Assembly: GCA_007693435.1 (NCBI GenBank)
Contig: REDO01000061.1
Coordinates: 1 to 48,222, forward strand
From: Salinarimonadaceae bacterium
GTDB lineage: Bacteria; Pseudomonadota; Alphaproteobacteria; Rhizobiales; Beijerinckiaceae
DNA length: 48,222 bases
Direction of reading: 5' to 3'
In this document: piece by piece, positions 36,066 through 45,376 of the stretch
How the letters are laid out: every line of letters starts with the position of its first letter
How positions within the stretch are numbered: position 1 is the first letter of the stretch
Notes under the pieces: model-generated
Seen by the model: the letters and a program-made list of their open reading frames with translations, nothing else
What the model was told of the DNA's origin: nothing
Database searches by the model: none
Translations under genes and position numbers: made by a program

Positions 36066-36467
36066 TCACTTCCCCGCGAGCACGTGAGAGGCGACGTTGA
36101 TGTATTTGCGTCCGGCCTCCTGGGCGTGCAACACGGCCTCGGCGAGCGTTTCACAGTCGCGCACGCTCGCGAGCTTGATCAGCATCGGCAGGTTGATGCC
36201 GGCGACGACCTCGACCTCTCGGCCGGTCATGCAGGAAAGCGCGAGATTGGAGGGCGTTCCGCCGAACATGTCGGTGAGCACCACCACGCCCGACCCGTCC
36301 TCCACGCGGCCCACCGCGTCGAGAATATCGCCGCGACGCGTCTCCATGTCGTCTTCCGGGCCGATCGTTATCGTCTCGATCCGCTGCTGGGGGCCGACAA
36401 CGTGTTCCAGCGCGGCTCGGAACTCGATGGCGAGTCGCCCGTGTGTGACGAGCACCATTCCAATCAT
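36066..36467 (-). CDS. PTS EIIA component, mannose family (ManX/EIIA-Man-like)
   Basis: 133 residues with the EIIA(Man) fold: MIGMVLVTHGRLA carrying phospho-histidine H9, the conserved DMFGGTPSNLAL and GINLPMLIKLA. In alphaproteobacteria this protein accepts phosphate from HPr and usually has no membrane partner, acting in regulation. Its stop lies 4 bp before HPr, and hprK ends 88 bp upstream. The ribosome-binding site is weak (CGAGA). Confidence 0.93.
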   Translation of the reverse strand: MIGMVLVTHGRLAIEFRAALEHVVGPQQRIETITIGPEDDMETRRGDILDAVGRVEDGSGVVVLTDMFGGTPSNLALSCMTGREVEVVAGINLPMLIKLASVRDCETLAEAVLHAQEAGRKYINVASHVLAGK

Positions 36468-36555
36468 GTCGTCTCGTTTCCGGCGCCCGTTCGGGGCAGG
36501 CCGATATCTTGTGCAGTGCGAAGCGCAACGCAAGCAGAATGCGACAAGTTTTTCA

Positions 36556-37008
36556 TCATTCCAATCGCAAGGGGGAGAAAAACGCCCCAAAAAAGCGCAG
36601 GATCGCCATAATTGCTATCTCTCGTTGCAGAACCAGCCAAGGGATCGCCACATTCTCGAGCGTCGTCGTCATGTCCGCGTCATCGGGCGCGCGCGGCGCG
36701 CGCGGATCGAGATCGACGACGAGGCGCAGCCGGGCCTCGGGCAGGTAAGGCGCCTCGACGATCCCGACCCCCCGGATTTCGGCGCGCCCCGCGATTTCCG
36801 GATGCGGTCGCGCGAGAAGGCGCCCGCCCCGCTCCCGCAGGATGACGCGATCATCCGCGACGAGACGAGCGAAACCGCCATCCGCCCCGGTGCGGGCGAT
36901 CAGATCGAGAGCAAGCGAGGTCTTGCCCGATCCTGCCGGCCCTCTGATCAGTACGCCCGCCTCGCCCAGGACCAGAGCCACGCCGTGGACGGACGTCTCG
37001 CCGCTCAT
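36556..37008 (-). CDS. hprK: HPr kinase/phosphorylase, short alphaproteobacterial form
   Basis: 150 residues: only the C-terminal catalytic half of the Gram-positive enzyme, as is usual in alphaproteobacteria. The P-loop GPAGSGKT is at 23-30, followed by LVADDRVIL and the conserved EIRGVGIV segment. It phosphorylates HPr on S75 and may respond to energy or carbon status. The ATG overlaps the chvG TGA (ATGA), which ties HprK synthesis to the ChvG/ChvI sensor system. Confidence 0.93.
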   Translation of the reverse strand: MSGETSVHGVALVLGEAGVLIRGPAGSGKTSLALDLIARTGADGGFARLVADDRVILRERGGRLLARPHPEIAGRAEIRGVGIVEAPYLPEARLRLVVDLDPRAPRAPDDADMTTTLENVAIPWLVLQREIAIMAILRFFGAFFSPLRLE

Positions 37009-38942
37009 GCCGCGAAGGCCGGCAGCTTGACGACGAAGCGGGCGCCGAGCACCGGACGACGGCCGGAAGCGTCGGCCGGGCCAAGCCGGTTCTCTGCGCG
37101 GATCTCGCCGCGATGCACCTGGATGATCTGTTGCGAAATCGAAAGGCCGAGGCCCGAATTCTGCCCGAAGCCCTGATCCGGCCGATCGGTGTAGAAGCGT
37201 TCGAAGATGCGGGTGAGCGCGTGATCGGGAATGCCGGGCCCGTCGTCATCGACGATGAGCACGACGTCGGAGCCTTCGCGCGTCAGCCTGACGCGCACTT
37301 CGCCGCCTGCCGGCGAGAAGGATCGGGCGTTGTCGAGCAGATTGCGCAGCACCTGTCCGATGCGGCTGTCGTGACCCAGGACGATATAGGGCGAGTCGTT
37401 CCCCCTCGCCTGGCCCTTCTGGCCGGAGCGCGGCTGCCCCTTCGCGCCCCTTCCGGGGACCGGATCGCGGACCACGACGATGAGCGCCTCGTCGGGACGG
37501 CGCGTGTCGTTGGCGACCGACGCCACCGCCTCGACGAGACGCGCGAGATCGAAGGGCGCGGCTTCAGCGCGCGCCAGCTCGGCGTCGAGGCGAGAAGCGT
37601 CCGAGATATCGCTGATCAGCCGGTCCAGCCGACGGACGTCGTGCTGGATGATGTCCAGCAGTCGCCCGCGCGAATCGTCCGTCTTCGCCAGAGGCAGCGT
37701 CTCGACCGCGCTGCGCAGGGAGGTGAGCGGGTTCTTCAATTCGTGCGCGACGTCGGCCGCGAAGCTCTCGATCGCGTCGATGCGTTTGTAGAGCGCCTGC
37801 GTCATGTCGCGCAAAGCCCCAGACAGGTGGCCGATCTCGTCCGAGCGGTAGGTGAAGTCGGGAATCTCCTCGCGCGACTTGATGCCCCGTCGCACCCGTT
37901 CGGCGGCTTCGGCGAGGCGGCGCACAGGACCGGCGATGGCGTTCGCCTGCAGGACGGACAGCAGCACCATGACGGCGGCGGCGACGAGGAAGACCTGGAA
38001 CAACGCCACGCGCTCGGAGGCGATGATGCCGTCGATGTCGCCGCCTTGCGTCGAGAGAAGCAGCACGCCGCGCACCGAACCCTGTCGCTGGATCGGCACG
38101 CCCACCGAGACGATCGTCTCACCCGTCGGATTGAGTCGAACGACGCTGGAGCTTACGGCGGCCAACGCCTGGTTCACCTCGGGGAAAACCCGCCCGTTGG
38201 TCGGGCCGATCGTCTCCAGCACGGGCTGGCGCGGCGCGACGAAGAAGCTGCGCGCCCAGTTCCAGACCCGTTGTGGATAAGACGTCGGCGTACCGCCGAG
38301 CGGCGGAAGTTCGAGGCGCAGGATGTCGCCGCGCGAATAAAGCGCACGCGAATCGAGAATGAGCATGGCCTCGCGATCATAGACCCGGGCGCGGGTGCCC
38401 GTCGGCGTGATGAGGCGGCGCAGAAGCGGCGCGACGCGCTCGGGATTGATCGAAAACTCGAGCGGCGAGAAAATGTCGTCGCCGAAGCCCGACGTTTCGC
38501 CAAGCTGCATCTGGAGCAGGGCGTCAGGATCGATCTTGATCGAGTCGATGTCGACGGTCGCGGAGGCGGCGATGGCGCCGGCGATGATCTCGCCCTGCGT
38601 CTTCAGGCTCTGTACCCGCGCCTCGATCAGCCCCTCGCGGAACTGGTTGAGATAGAGAAACCCGACGAGCAAAGCGACGAGGCCGGCGAGGTTGAGCAAG
38701 ACGATGCGGCGCGTCAGGCTTGATGCGCCGCGCCCGGCCCAGCCGCGCAGCATGATCGCCGAGCGAAGCCAGCGCCGGGGAAGCCGGGCGAACGCGCCCG
38801 CGCTGCTCTGCGACTGGGCGGGCGCTAGCGGCTTGTCGTCAATACGCTCCTGATTCTCGGCGCGGCGCACGTCCACCCGGTCCGTCCTTTCGCCCGTGCC
38901 GCCCTTCGGGTCAGCCTTCCTTGAAGCGATATCCGACGCCAT
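37005..38942 (-). CDS. chvG: Sensor histidine kinase ChvG (ExoS-like)
   Basis: Membrane kinase that senses acid or envelope state through the periplasmic inhibitor ExoR in rhizobia. It has up to 645 residues: a cytosolic lead, a first helix (about 79-98), a large periplasmic domain, a second helix (about 318-340), HAMP, HisKA with [22 protein letters not shown], and HATPase with [12 protein letters not shown] and [13 protein letters not shown]. The start is uncertain: the ATG at 38940-38942 overlaps the end of chvI by 32 bp, whereas GTG at 38876 has a better AAGGA site. Codons before about residue 50 are poorly conserved either way. Confidence 0.93.
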   Translation of the reverse strand: MASDIASRKADPKGGTGERTDRVDVRRAENQERIDDKPLAPAQSQSSAGAFARLPRRWLRSAIMLRGWAGRGASSLTRRIVLLNLAGLVALLVGFLYLNQFREGLIEARVQSLKTQGEIIAGAIAASATVDIDSIKIDPDALLQMQLGETSGFGDDIFSPLEFSINPERVAPLLRRLITPTGTRARVYDREAMLILDSRALYSRGDILRLELPPLGGTPTSYPQRVWNWARSFFVAPRQPVLETIGPTNGRVFPEVNQALAAVSSSVVRLNPTGETIVSVGVPIQRQGSVRGVLLLSTQGGDIDGIIASERVALFQVFLVAAAVMVLLSVLQANAIAGPVRRLAEAAERVRRGIKSREEIPDFTYRSDEIGHLSGALRDMTQALYKRIDAIESFAADVAHELKNPLTSLRSAVETLPLAKTDDSRGRLLDIIQHDVRRLDRLISDISDASRLDAELARAEAAPFDLARLVEAVASVANDTRRPDEALIVVVRDPVPGRGAKGQPRSGQKGQARGNDSPYIVLGHDSRIGQVLRNLLDNARSFSPAGGEVRVRLTREGSDVVLIVDDDGPGIPDHALTRIFERFYTDRPDQGFGQNSGLGLSISQQIIQVHRGEIRAENRLGPADASGRRPVLGARFVVKLPAFAA

Positions 38943-39609
38943 ACAGCGTCTCGATCATGTCGAAATTGTCGTCAACCACCTTGAACTTCTTGCGCAGGCG
39001 CTTGATGTGGCTGTCGATGGTGCGGTCATCGACATAGACCTGATCGTCATAGGCCGCGTCCATGAGCGCGTTGCGCGACTTCACGACTCCGGGCCGCTGC
39101 GCCAACGACTGCAGGATCAGGAACTCGGTGACCGTCAGCGTCACCGGCTCGCCGCGCCATGTGCAGGTGTGGCGCTCGGGGTCCATCACGAGTTGCCCGC
39201 GTTCGATCGCCTTGGCGTCCGCCTCGCGCGGCGCGTTCAGGTCGCGCGGAGCGAAGCGGCGCAACACCGCCTTGACGCGCTCGACGAGAAGCCTCTGCGA
39301 GAAGGGCTTGCGGATGAAGTCGTCGGCGCCGAGCTTGAGCCCGAACAATTCGTCGATCTCCTCGTCCTTCGAGGTGAGGAAGATCACCGGCAGGTCCGAC
39401 TTCTGGCGCAGGCGGCGCAGGAGCTCCATCCCGTCCATGCGCGGCATCTTGATGTCGAAGATCGCCAGATCCGGCGGCGTCTGGCGCAACCCGTCGAGGG
39501 CGGACGCGCCGTCCGTGTAGGTCTGGATGCGATATCCTTCCGACTCGAGCGCGATAGAGACGGAGGTAAGGATATTGCGATCGTCGTCCACAAGGGCGAT
39601 TGTCGGCAT
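38911..39609 (-). CDS. chvI: Response regulator ChvI, OmpR family
   Basis: 232 residues: a receiver domain with acidic pocket DDD (8-10), phospho-acceptor D52 ([10 protein letters not shown]) and K in IRKPF, then an OmpR-type winged helix ([18 protein letters not shown]). ChvI controls envelope, acid and exopolysaccharide genes in relatives. AGGAG lies 6 bp before the ATG at 39607-39609. It heads the minus-strand operon chvI-chvG-hprK-EIIA-HPr and is divergent from the hugZ-like gene. Confidence 0.95.
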   Translation of the reverse strand: MPTIALVDDDRNILTSVSIALESEGYRIQTYTDGASALDGLRQTPPDLAIFDIKMPRMDGMELLRRLRQKSDLPVIFLTSKDEEIDELFGLKLGADDFIRKPFSQRLLVERVKAVLRRFAPRDLNAPREADAKAIERGQLVMDPERHTCTWRGEPVTLTVTEFLILQSLAQRPGVVKSRNALMDAAYDDQVYVDDRTIDSHIKRLRKKFKVVDDNFDMIETLYGVGYRFKEG

Positions 39610-39766
39610 TCATTGCTCCTCGTTTTGGCGGCAAGGCCGCACGTCGCGCGTCGCGCATCATAATACGCCACGCCCGCGCAATCGGCCCGAATTATGGCCA
39701 AAATGGCGCATCCGCGCGAATCGCGCCCGTCTTCGGTACCGATGATCACATGGTGAGACGACGTTC

Positions 39767-40522
39767 ATGACGCAAGCCGAGCCGCCTCGCGCACCCGATT
39801 TCGACGCTCCGGGGCTCGCCCGCCAGCTTCTGCGAACGATCCGCGCCGGAGCGCTGGCGACGCTCGATCCGGCCGGCGGGTTCCCCCTCGCGACGCTGAC
39901 GACGATCGCCACCGATATCGACGGCTCGCCGGTGATGCTGCTCTCGACGCTCGCCGCCCACCGCGCCAATCTGGAGCGCGACCCGCGCGCCTCGATCCTC
40001 ATGGCGCGCGTCGGCAAGGGCGATCCCCTCGCCCATCCGCGCCTCACCGTGACGGGACGCGCGGCGCGCGTCCCGAATGGCGAAGAGGCGGCGCGGCTGC
40101 GCACGCGCTTTATCGCACGCCATCCGAAGGCGAAGCTTTATGTCGATTTCGCCGATTTCGCCTTCTTCCGTCTGCGCGTCGAGAGCGCCCATCTCAACGG
40201 CGGCTTCGCGCGCGCGGCGGCGCTCGGCCCGGGCGAGCTCATCGTCGGCGAGGCGGAGGCCTCCGCCTTCGCCGCCTTCCACGACGACGCCGTCGCGCAT
40301 ATGAACGAGGATCATCGTAACGCCGTCGCGCTCTACGCGACGCGTCTCGCCGGGGCGGAGCCCGGCGAATGGCGCGTGAGCGGCCTCGACCCGCTCGGCG
40401 TCGATCTCTCGACCGGCGACGAGACCGCGCGCGTCGATTTCCCCGAGCCGGCGCACGATGCGGGCGCATTGCGGGCGGCGCTCGTCGCACTCGCCGCCGC
40501 GGCCCGCGCAAAGGGCTCCTGA
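39767..40522 (+). CDS. HugZ-family haem oxygenase / pyridoxamine-phosphate-oxidase-like protein
   Basis: 251 residues: an N-terminal split-barrel flavin/haem fold (about 18-150, IRAGALATLDPAGGFPLATL) and a C-terminal DUF2470 domain (about 170-248, with DDAVAHMNEDHRNAV containing the histidines). HugZ-type proteins degrade haem for iron; others in the family bind flavin, so the activity is uncertain. It interrupts the usual neighbourhood of pckA and chvI. Confidence 0.87.
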   Translation: MTQAEPPRAPDFDAPGLARQLLRTIRAGALATLDPAGGFPLATLTTIATDIDGSPVMLLSTLAAHRANLERDPRASILMARVGKGDPLAHPRLTVTGRAARVPNGEEAARLRTRFIARHPKAKLYVDFADFAFFRLRVESAHLNGGFARAAALGPGELIVGEAEASAFAAFHDDAVAHMNEDHRNAVALYATRLAGAEPGEWRVSGLDPLGVDLSTGDETARVDFPEPAHDAGALRAALVALAAAARAKGS

Positions 40523-40589
40523 GCGCCGCGGTTCGCGCTCGCGCAAGGGCGGGGCCGATCGGCGCCCACGGGTTTGTGACGCTTTCGTG

Positions 40590-40617
40590 TTGACGCGACC
40601 GGCTCGCACACTAATGA
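40590..40617 (+). promoter_or_regulatory. Putative pckA promoter
   Basis: TTGACG (40590-40595) and TAATGA (40612-40617) with a 16-bp spacer, about 100 bp before the pckA start codon. The -35 is good and the -10 moderate. Confidence 0.4.
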
Positions 40618-40714
40618 AGAGGCGGCTTTCGCGGCGGCGGCGGTCGGGTCGCCAGCCAAGAGCGCGAGCCCGCAGCATAGCGGGCGCGCATCAGCAAGGA
40701 CGGAGGAACGTCTC

Positions 40715-42319
40715 GTGGAGAATGTTGGCGTATTCAACGAAGGCTGCGGCGCCGAGGCGTCCGGCCTGCGCAATCTCAAACGCGTTTTCTGGAACCTGCA
40801 GGCGCCCGCGCTCTACGAGCAGTCCCTTCAGCGGAATGAAACCACCCTCGCCGCCGGCGGCGCCATCGTCGCCGACACCGGAATCCACACGGGCCGCTCG
40901 CCGAAGGACAAGTTCGTCGTCCGCGACGGCGCCACCGAAGACAAGGTCTGGTGGGACAACAACGGCCCGATGTCGCCGGAGCATTTCGAGACGCTTCTGA
41001 ACGATTTCGTCGCGCATGCCGAGGGCAAGGAGCTGTTCGCACAGGATCTCTACGGCGGCGCCGATCCGGCCTATCGCGTGCGCGCCCGGGTCTTCACCGA
41101 ATACGCCTGGCACTCGCTGTTCATCCGCAACCTCCTGCGGCGGCCCGACCACGACGTCCTGGCCTCCTACGTTCCCGACCTGACGATCATCGACCTGCCG
41201 AGCTTCCGCGCCGATCCCGCGCGCCACGGCTGCCGCTCGGAGACGATCATCGCCATCGACTTTTCCCGCAAGATCGTACTCATCGGCGGCACGTCCTACG
41301 CCGGCGAGATGAAGAAGTCGGTCTTCACCTACCTCAACTACATCCTGCCGGCGAAGGGCGTCATGCCGATGCACTGCTCGGCCAATATGTCGACGCCCGC
41401 CGACACGGCGATCTTCTTCGGCCTCTCGGGCACGGGCAAGACGACGCTGTCGAGCGATCCCGCCCGCCCGCTCATCGGCGACGACGAGCACGGCTGGAGC
41501 CCGAACGGGATCTTCAATTTCGAGGGCGGCTGCTACGCCAAGACGATCAAGCTCTCGCCCGAGGCCGAGCCCGAGATCTTCGAGACGACCCGCCGCTTCG
41601 GAACGGTGCTCGAGAACGTCGTGCTCGACCCCGTCACCCGGGTTCCGGATTTCGACGACGGCTCGAAGACCGAGAACACGCGCTGCGCCTATCCGCTCGA
41701 TTTCATCCCCAACGCCAGCGACACGGGCCGCGGCGGGCATCCCAAGAACATCGTGATGCTCACCTGCGACGCCTTCGGCGTGCTGCCCCCGATCGCGAAG
41801 CTCACGGGCGCCGAGGCGATGTATCACTTCCTCTCGGGCTACACGGCCAAGGTCGCCGGCACCGAGAAGGGCGTGACGGAGCCGCAGGCGACCTTCTCCA
41901 CCTGCTTCGGCTCGCCCTTCATGCCGCTGCCGCCCTCAGTCTACGGCGCCCTGCTGCGCGAGCTGATCGGCCGCCACCATGTCGATTGTTGGCTCGTGAA
42001 CACCGGCTGGACCGGCGGGATGCACGGCGTCGGCAGGCGCATGCCGATCCGCGTGACGCGCCGCCTGCTCTCCGCCGCGCTCGACGGCTCGCTCTCGAAA
42101 GTCGAGTTCCGGCGCGACCCCTATTTCGGCTTTGCGGTCCCCACCGCCGTGCCGGGCGTCGAGCCGCACATCCTCCAGCCCTACAAGACCTGGCAGGACA
42201 AGGCCGCCTTCGCCGCCACCGCCCAGAAGCTGATCGGCATGTTTCAGGAGAACTTCAAGCGCTTCGAGAACGAGGTCGATGCGGACGTGCGCGCCGCCGC
42301 GCCGCAGAGCCTGATCTGA
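40715..42319 (+). CDS. pckA: Phosphoenolpyruvate carboxykinase (ATP)
   Basis: Converts oxaloacetate and ATP to PEP and CO2, the first step of gluconeogenesis. It has 534 residues with substrate motifs TGRSPKDKF (59-67) and YAGEMKKS (195-202), the P-loop [11 protein letters not shown] (236-246), the metal-binding IGDDEHGW and the conserved NTGWTGG. The start is GTG at 40715, 8 bp after GGAGGAAC. Location beside chvI/chvG and the HPr kinase genes is a known alphaproteobacterial arrangement that links carbon flow to the envelope-sensing pathway. Confidence 0.97.
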   Translation: MENVGVFNEGCGAEASGLRNLKRVFWNLQAPALYEQSLQRNETTLAAGGAIVADTGIHTGRSPKDKFVVRDGATEDKVWWDNNGPMSPEHFETLLNDFVAHAEGKELFAQDLYGGADPAYRVRARVFTEYAWHSLFIRNLLRRPDHDVLASYVPDLTIIDLPSFRADPARHGCRSETIIAIDFSRKIVLIGGTSYAGEMKKSVFTYLNYILPAKGVMPMHCSANMSTPADTAIFFGLSGTGKTTLSSDPARPLIGDDEHGWSPNGIFNFEGGCYAKTIKLSPEAEPEIFETTRRFGTVLENVVLDPVTRVPDFDDGSKTENTRCAYPLDFIPNASDTGRGGHPKNIVMLTCDAFGVLPPIAKLTGAEAMYHFLSGYTAKVAGTEKGVTEPQATFSTCFGSPFMPLPPSVYGALLRELIGRHHVDCWLVNTGWTGGMHGVGRRMPIRVTRRLLSAALDGSLSKVEFRRDPYFGFAVPTAVPGVEPHILQPYKTWQDKAAFAATAQKLIGMFQENFKRFENEVDADVRAAAPQSLI

Positions 42320-42348
42320 GACGAAACGCCTGACGTGATCTGATAACG

Positions 42349-42379
42349 GCCCCTGCCCCGACGGGCGGGGGCTTTTCTT
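42349..42379 (+). terminator. Rho-independent terminator of pckA
   Basis: GCCCCTGCCC / GGGCGGGGGC stem (42349-42358, 42363-42372; one mismatch) with a CGAC loop, followed by TTTTCTTT. Confidence 0.88.
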
Positions 42380-42409
42380 TCGGCGTTGACCGGTCTTTCG
42401 GCGTTGACC
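42376..42409. repeat. 16-bp direct repeat with 18-bp period
   Basis: TCTTTCGGCGTTGACC occurs at 42376-42391 and 42394-42409, separated by GG. It lies between the pckA terminator and the end of the convergent exoD-like gene and contains two TTGACC motifs. Confidence 0.85.
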
Positions 42410-42413
42410 TGGC

Positions 42414-43094
42414 CTACAGCCCGATGGCGCTCGTCGCGGCCAGCAGCGCGAATTTCACGATCGCCCAGACGATGCCGACCGTGTAGGCGACGCCGGCCAG
42501 GCCGATCAGGGCGCCCAGGCCGAGGATCACCCCGTCCTCCTGCATGATCGCGATCGAGAGAACCACGAGCCCGATCGAGGGCAGCATGTTCGTGCCGGGC
42601 AGCGGAACGATGACGCATAGCCCGAGAAGCACGGCGAAAACGCCGATGAGCCGGTCGCCGCGCGGCCCGAACAGATTGACGAGCCGTGGCCGGCACAGCC
42701 CCTCGACACGCCGCAGCCTGGGCTCGGCGACGTCGACGATCTTGCGCAGGGTCGAGACCTTGAAGGTCTTGTCCATGATCCTGCGCGGCAGCCAGGGCCT
42801 CTTGAATCCGAGCGCCAGCTGCATCGCGAAAAGCACCACGGGCAGGCCGAAGATCGAGTTCATGCCCGGCGGAGCCGGAATGCAGTTCGGCAGGCTGAAG
42901 AGGATGATGACGAAGCCGAAGGCGCGCTCGCCGAAGGCCTCGACGATGTCGCGGATCGAGATCGTATCGCCTGGCGCGGTGTCGAGCACGGCGCGCAACA
43001 CGGCAGAGACGCGCTTGTGCTGCATCGCCTCGTTGATAAGACGAGCGCGCTGCGTGGCCAGCCTTTCGTGCCGTTCTGTTTCGGTCACGTCCAT
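42414..43094 (-). CDS. ExoD-family membrane protein
   Basis: 226 residues of the ExoD family (named for a Sinorhizobium exopolysaccharide/alkali-tolerance gene; biochemical role unknown). Features are the SIRDIVEAFGERAFGFVIILF segment, LPNCIPAPPGMNSIFGLP, and hydrophobic helices grouped in two clusters (about 55-95 and 148-225) with VPLPGTNMLPSIG between. The ATG at 43092-43094 is preferred because GGGAG lies 5 bp upstream; the GTG at 43100 overlaps the preceding stop and is an alternative. It is downstream of, and coupled to, the YmdB-like gene. Confidence 0.87.
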   Translation of the reverse strand: MDVTETERHERLATQRARLINEAMQHKRVSAVLRAVLDTAPGDTISIRDIVEAFGERAFGFVIILFSLPNCIPAPPGMNSIFGLPVVLFAMQLALGFKRPWLPRRIMDKTFKVSTLRKIVDVAEPRLRRVEGLCRPRLVNLFGPRGDRLIGVFAVLLGLCVIVPLPGTNMLPSIGLVVLSIAIMQEDGVILGLGALIGLAGVAYTVGIVWAIVKFALLAATSAIGL

Positions 43095-43096
43095 CG

Positions 43097-43918
43097 TCAC
43101 TCCCAGAAATCGGGGCGGGCTTCGGCGAGATGAGGTCCGAGCCGCACAGGCGCCACGCGCAGGGCGAGCCCGCTCGCGTCATCCGTCTCGACGGCGACGC
43201 CCGACAGCGTCCCGGCTCCCGAGGCGGCCTCGAGACGCGCGCCGGGCGTCTTCTGCAGGAAACGTCGCAAAGGCTCCTCCTTGCTCATGCCGAGCACGGA
43301 ATCGTAATCGCCGCACATGCCGGCGTCGGTCATATAGGCCGTGCCGCCCGGAAGGATCCGGTGATCGGCCGTCGGCACGTGGGTGTGCGTGCCCACGACG
43401 AGGCTCGCGCGCCCGTCGCAGAACAGGCCCATCGCCTGCTTCTCGCTCGTCGCCTCGGCGTGGAAATCCACGACGACCGCATCGGCGCCGACGCCGAGCG
43501 GACAAGCGGCCAGCGCCTCCTCCACGCGCCCGAACGGATCGTCCATCGCGTCCATGTAGAGGCGGCCCATGGCGTTGACGACGAGGACTCGCGCACCCGT
43601 GATCGTCTCGACCATCGCCGCGCCCCGGCCGGGGGTTCCGGCGGGAAAGGTCGCGGGGCGCACGAGCCGGTGCTCGCGCTCGATGAAGACGAGCGCCTCG
43701 CGCTGGTCGAAGGCGTGATTGCCGAGCGTTATCGCGTCAGCCCCGGCGGCGAGTATCTCGTCGCAGATCGCCTCGGTTATCCCGAAGCCGCCCGCAGCGT
43801 TCTCACCGTTGATTACGACGCAATCGAGGCGCCAGCGCTCGCGCAGCGAGGGCAGCGTTTCACCGATCGCGGCGCGCCCCGGCCGACCGACGATATCACC
43901 CAGAAACAGAAGCCGCAT
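43097..43918 (-). CDS. YmdB/TIGR00282-family metallophosphoesterase
   Basis: 273 residues with the dinuclear metal site of the family: D8 (FLGDIVG), E39 and N40 (INGENAAGG), N67/H68 (LGNHAFD), then VDFHAEATSEK and VGTHTHVPTADHRI. The Bacillus member YmdB hydrolyses 2',3'-cyclic nucleotides and affects biofilm development; the role in alphaproteobacteria is open. It lies 18 bp after the 5-formyl-THF cyclo-ligase gene and directly before exoD, on one minus-strand transcript. Confidence 0.93.
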   Translation of the reverse strand: MRLLFLGDIVGRPGRAAIGETLPSLRERWRLDCVVINGENAAGGFGITEAICDEILAAGADAITLGNHAFDQREALVFIEREHRLVRPATFPAGTPGRGAAMVETITGARVLVVNAMGRLYMDAMDDPFGRVEEALAACPLGVGADAVVVDFHAEATSEKQAMGLFCDGRASLVVGTHTHVPTADHRILPGGTAYMTDAGMCGDYDSVLGMSKEEPLRRFLQKTPGARLEAASGAGTLSGVAVETDDASGLALRVAPVRLGPHLAEARPDFWE

Positions 43919-43936
43919 TGTCAGGCGGCCCGAGCT

Positions 43937-44497
43937 TCAGTCACGCAGGATCTCCGTTTCCGTCACGACGATGTCGAGGCGCCGGTCATGCCCTTCCGCA
44001 GCTATGTTTGCCGTCGCCTGAACCGAGAATGCAAGACCAATTGTCAGCACGGGTTTAACGGCGGCGAGCTTTGCAATCGCAAGATCGTAATGACCCTTCC
44101 CATACCCGATTCGATTGCGCGCACGGTCGTATCGCGACAGCGGCGTGAGAAGCACGTCCGGCGCGGTTTCGGCGGCCTCGGGAGCGGGCTCCGAGAGCCC
44201 GAACGGTCCGCTCGCCAGCGCCTCGCCTGACGCCCATGCGCGGAATGTGATCTCGTCCCCGAGGACGGCCGGAAGCGCGAGCCTGACGCCGCGCACGGCG
44301 AGCGCTTCGAATGTCGGGCGCGGATCGACCTCGCTGCGGATCGGCCAGTATCCCGCGACGACGAGACCGCGCGGCGAAGCAAGCTCCGGCAGCGCCAGCA
44401 CGTTCACGGCGATCGCGAGCGAGGCCTGCGCGCGAAATTCGGGCGAGAGCGCGTCACGCAAAGCGAGGCCCTCGCGGCGAAGGTCGTTCTTCGTCAA
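43937..44497 (-). CDS. 5-formyltetrahydrofolate cyclo-ligase
   Basis: ATP-dependent conversion of 5-formyl-THF to 5,10-methenyl-THF (the ygfA/fau product). It has 186 residues with an N-terminal KNDLRREGLALRDAL helix, AGYWPIRSEVDPRP and the catalytic loop RNRIGYGKGHYDLAI. The start is TTG at 44495-44497. The gene lies directly downstream of the 6S RNA on the same strand, the classic ssrS-ygfA order of proteobacteria, and the two may be cotranscribed and processed. Confidence 0.93.
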   Translation of the reverse strand: MTKNDLRREGLALRDALSPEFRAQASLAIAVNVLALPELASPRGLVVAGYWPIRSEVDPRPTFEALAVRGVRLALPAVLGDEITFRAWASGEALASGPFGLSEPAPEAAETAPDVLLTPLSRYDRARNRIGYGKGHYDLAIAKLAAVKPVLTIGLAFSVQATANIAAEGHDRRLDIVVTETEILRD

Positions 44498-44539
44498 TCG
44501 GCGATCCCTCGTTCGGGCGTGAAGCTGGTGCGGGTGAAG

Positions 44540-44692
44540 CGCGGAGCCGCGATGGCCGTTGGAGATACGATCCCGGGAAACCTACAGCGTAGGTGGGCGC
44601 CGTGTGTCCCGGTCCGCAGACCGGGTCAGGGACAGCTCCCTTGAGGATCGTAAGGCCCCGAGGAAAAGTCTCCGGACGCGCCCCACAGCCCC
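44540..44692 (-). ncRNA. ssrS: 6S RNA
   Basis: Candidate 6S RNA, which binds the sigma-70 holoenzyme and inhibits it in stationary phase. The minus strand folds as expected. A closing stem TACGATCC / GGATCGTA (44645-44652 with 44566-44573) leads to an open centre whose 3' side carries a small hairpin ACCTAC/GTAGGT (44580-44594). The end hairpin is CCCGGTC-TGCG-GACCGGG (44608-44625). A -10-like TACATA (44701-44706) sets the 5' end near 44692; the ends are estimates. Position just upstream of 5-formyl-THF cyclo-ligase is the typical genomic location. Confidence 0.72.
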
Positions 44693-44757
44693 GCCTCGCA
44701 TATGTAATGCCGGCCGAGCCTGCGGGGAAGAGGCGCGCCGCCGAATTCGCGCGCCGT

Positions 44758-45363
44758 CTAAAGCGCGGTGCGGCTGCGAAGCGCCGCCGTGAGCGTGCCT
44801 TCGTCCAGATAGTCGAGTTCGCCGCCGACGGGCACACCGTGGGCGAGGCGCGTGATCGCCAGCGGCAGATGCGCCAGCGCCTCGGTGAGGAAATGCGCCG
44901 TCGTCTGCCCGTCGACCGTTGCGTTGAGCGCGATGACGACTTCGCGCACGACCGGATCGGCGGCGCGCTCCACCAGTTTCGCGATATTGAGTTCGTCGGG
45001 CCCGATCCCGTCGAGCGGCGAGAGCACGCCGCCGAGGACGTGATAGCGCGCATTGACCACGTTGGAGCGCTCGAGCGCCCAGAGATCGGAGACATCCTCG
45101 ACGACGATGAGGATCGAGGGGTCGCGGCTGGAATCCACGCAGATCGCGCAAGGGTCGCTCGTGTCGATATTGCCGCAGGCCGAGCAGACGACGACACGGT
45201 CGGCGGCCAGACGCATGGCGTCGGCGAGCGGCGCCAGCAACTGCTCGCGCTTCTTGACGAGATGCAAAGCCGCGCGCCGCGCCGAGCGGGGGCCGAGCCC
45301 CGGCAGGCGGGCGAGAAGCTGGATCAGCCGCTCGATTTCGGGGCCGGCGCTGGCCTTGGCCAT
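44758..45363 (-). CDS. recR: Recombination protein RecR
   Basis: RecR loads RecA at gaps with RecF/RecO. The 201 residues have a helix-hairpin-helix ([20 protein letters not shown]), a C4 zinc finger ([16 protein letters not shown]), a Toprim domain ([15 protein letters not shown]) and a Walker-B-like C-terminal region with [17 protein letters not shown]. The ATG at 45361-45363 is 13 bp after the ybaB stop; these two genes form the usual pair. Confidence 0.96.
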   Translation of the reverse strand: MAKASAGPEIERLIQLLARLPGLGPRSARRAALHLVKKREQLLAPLADAMRLAADRVVVCSACGNIDTSDPCAICVDSSRDPSILIVVEDVSDLWALERSNVVNARYHVLGGVLSPLDGIGPDELNIAKLVERAADPVVREVVIALNATVDGQTTAHFLTEALAHLPLAITRLAHGVPVGGELDYLDEGTLTAALRSRTAL

Positions 45364-45376
45364 GGGAAGCCCCGGC

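Noticed and set aside
44540-44692. 4.5S/SRP RNA, often found near dnaX-ybaB-recR
   Set aside because: The invariant GGAAGG-type SRP loop is absent, and the fold with a closing stem and 3'-side hairpin fits 6S RNA better.
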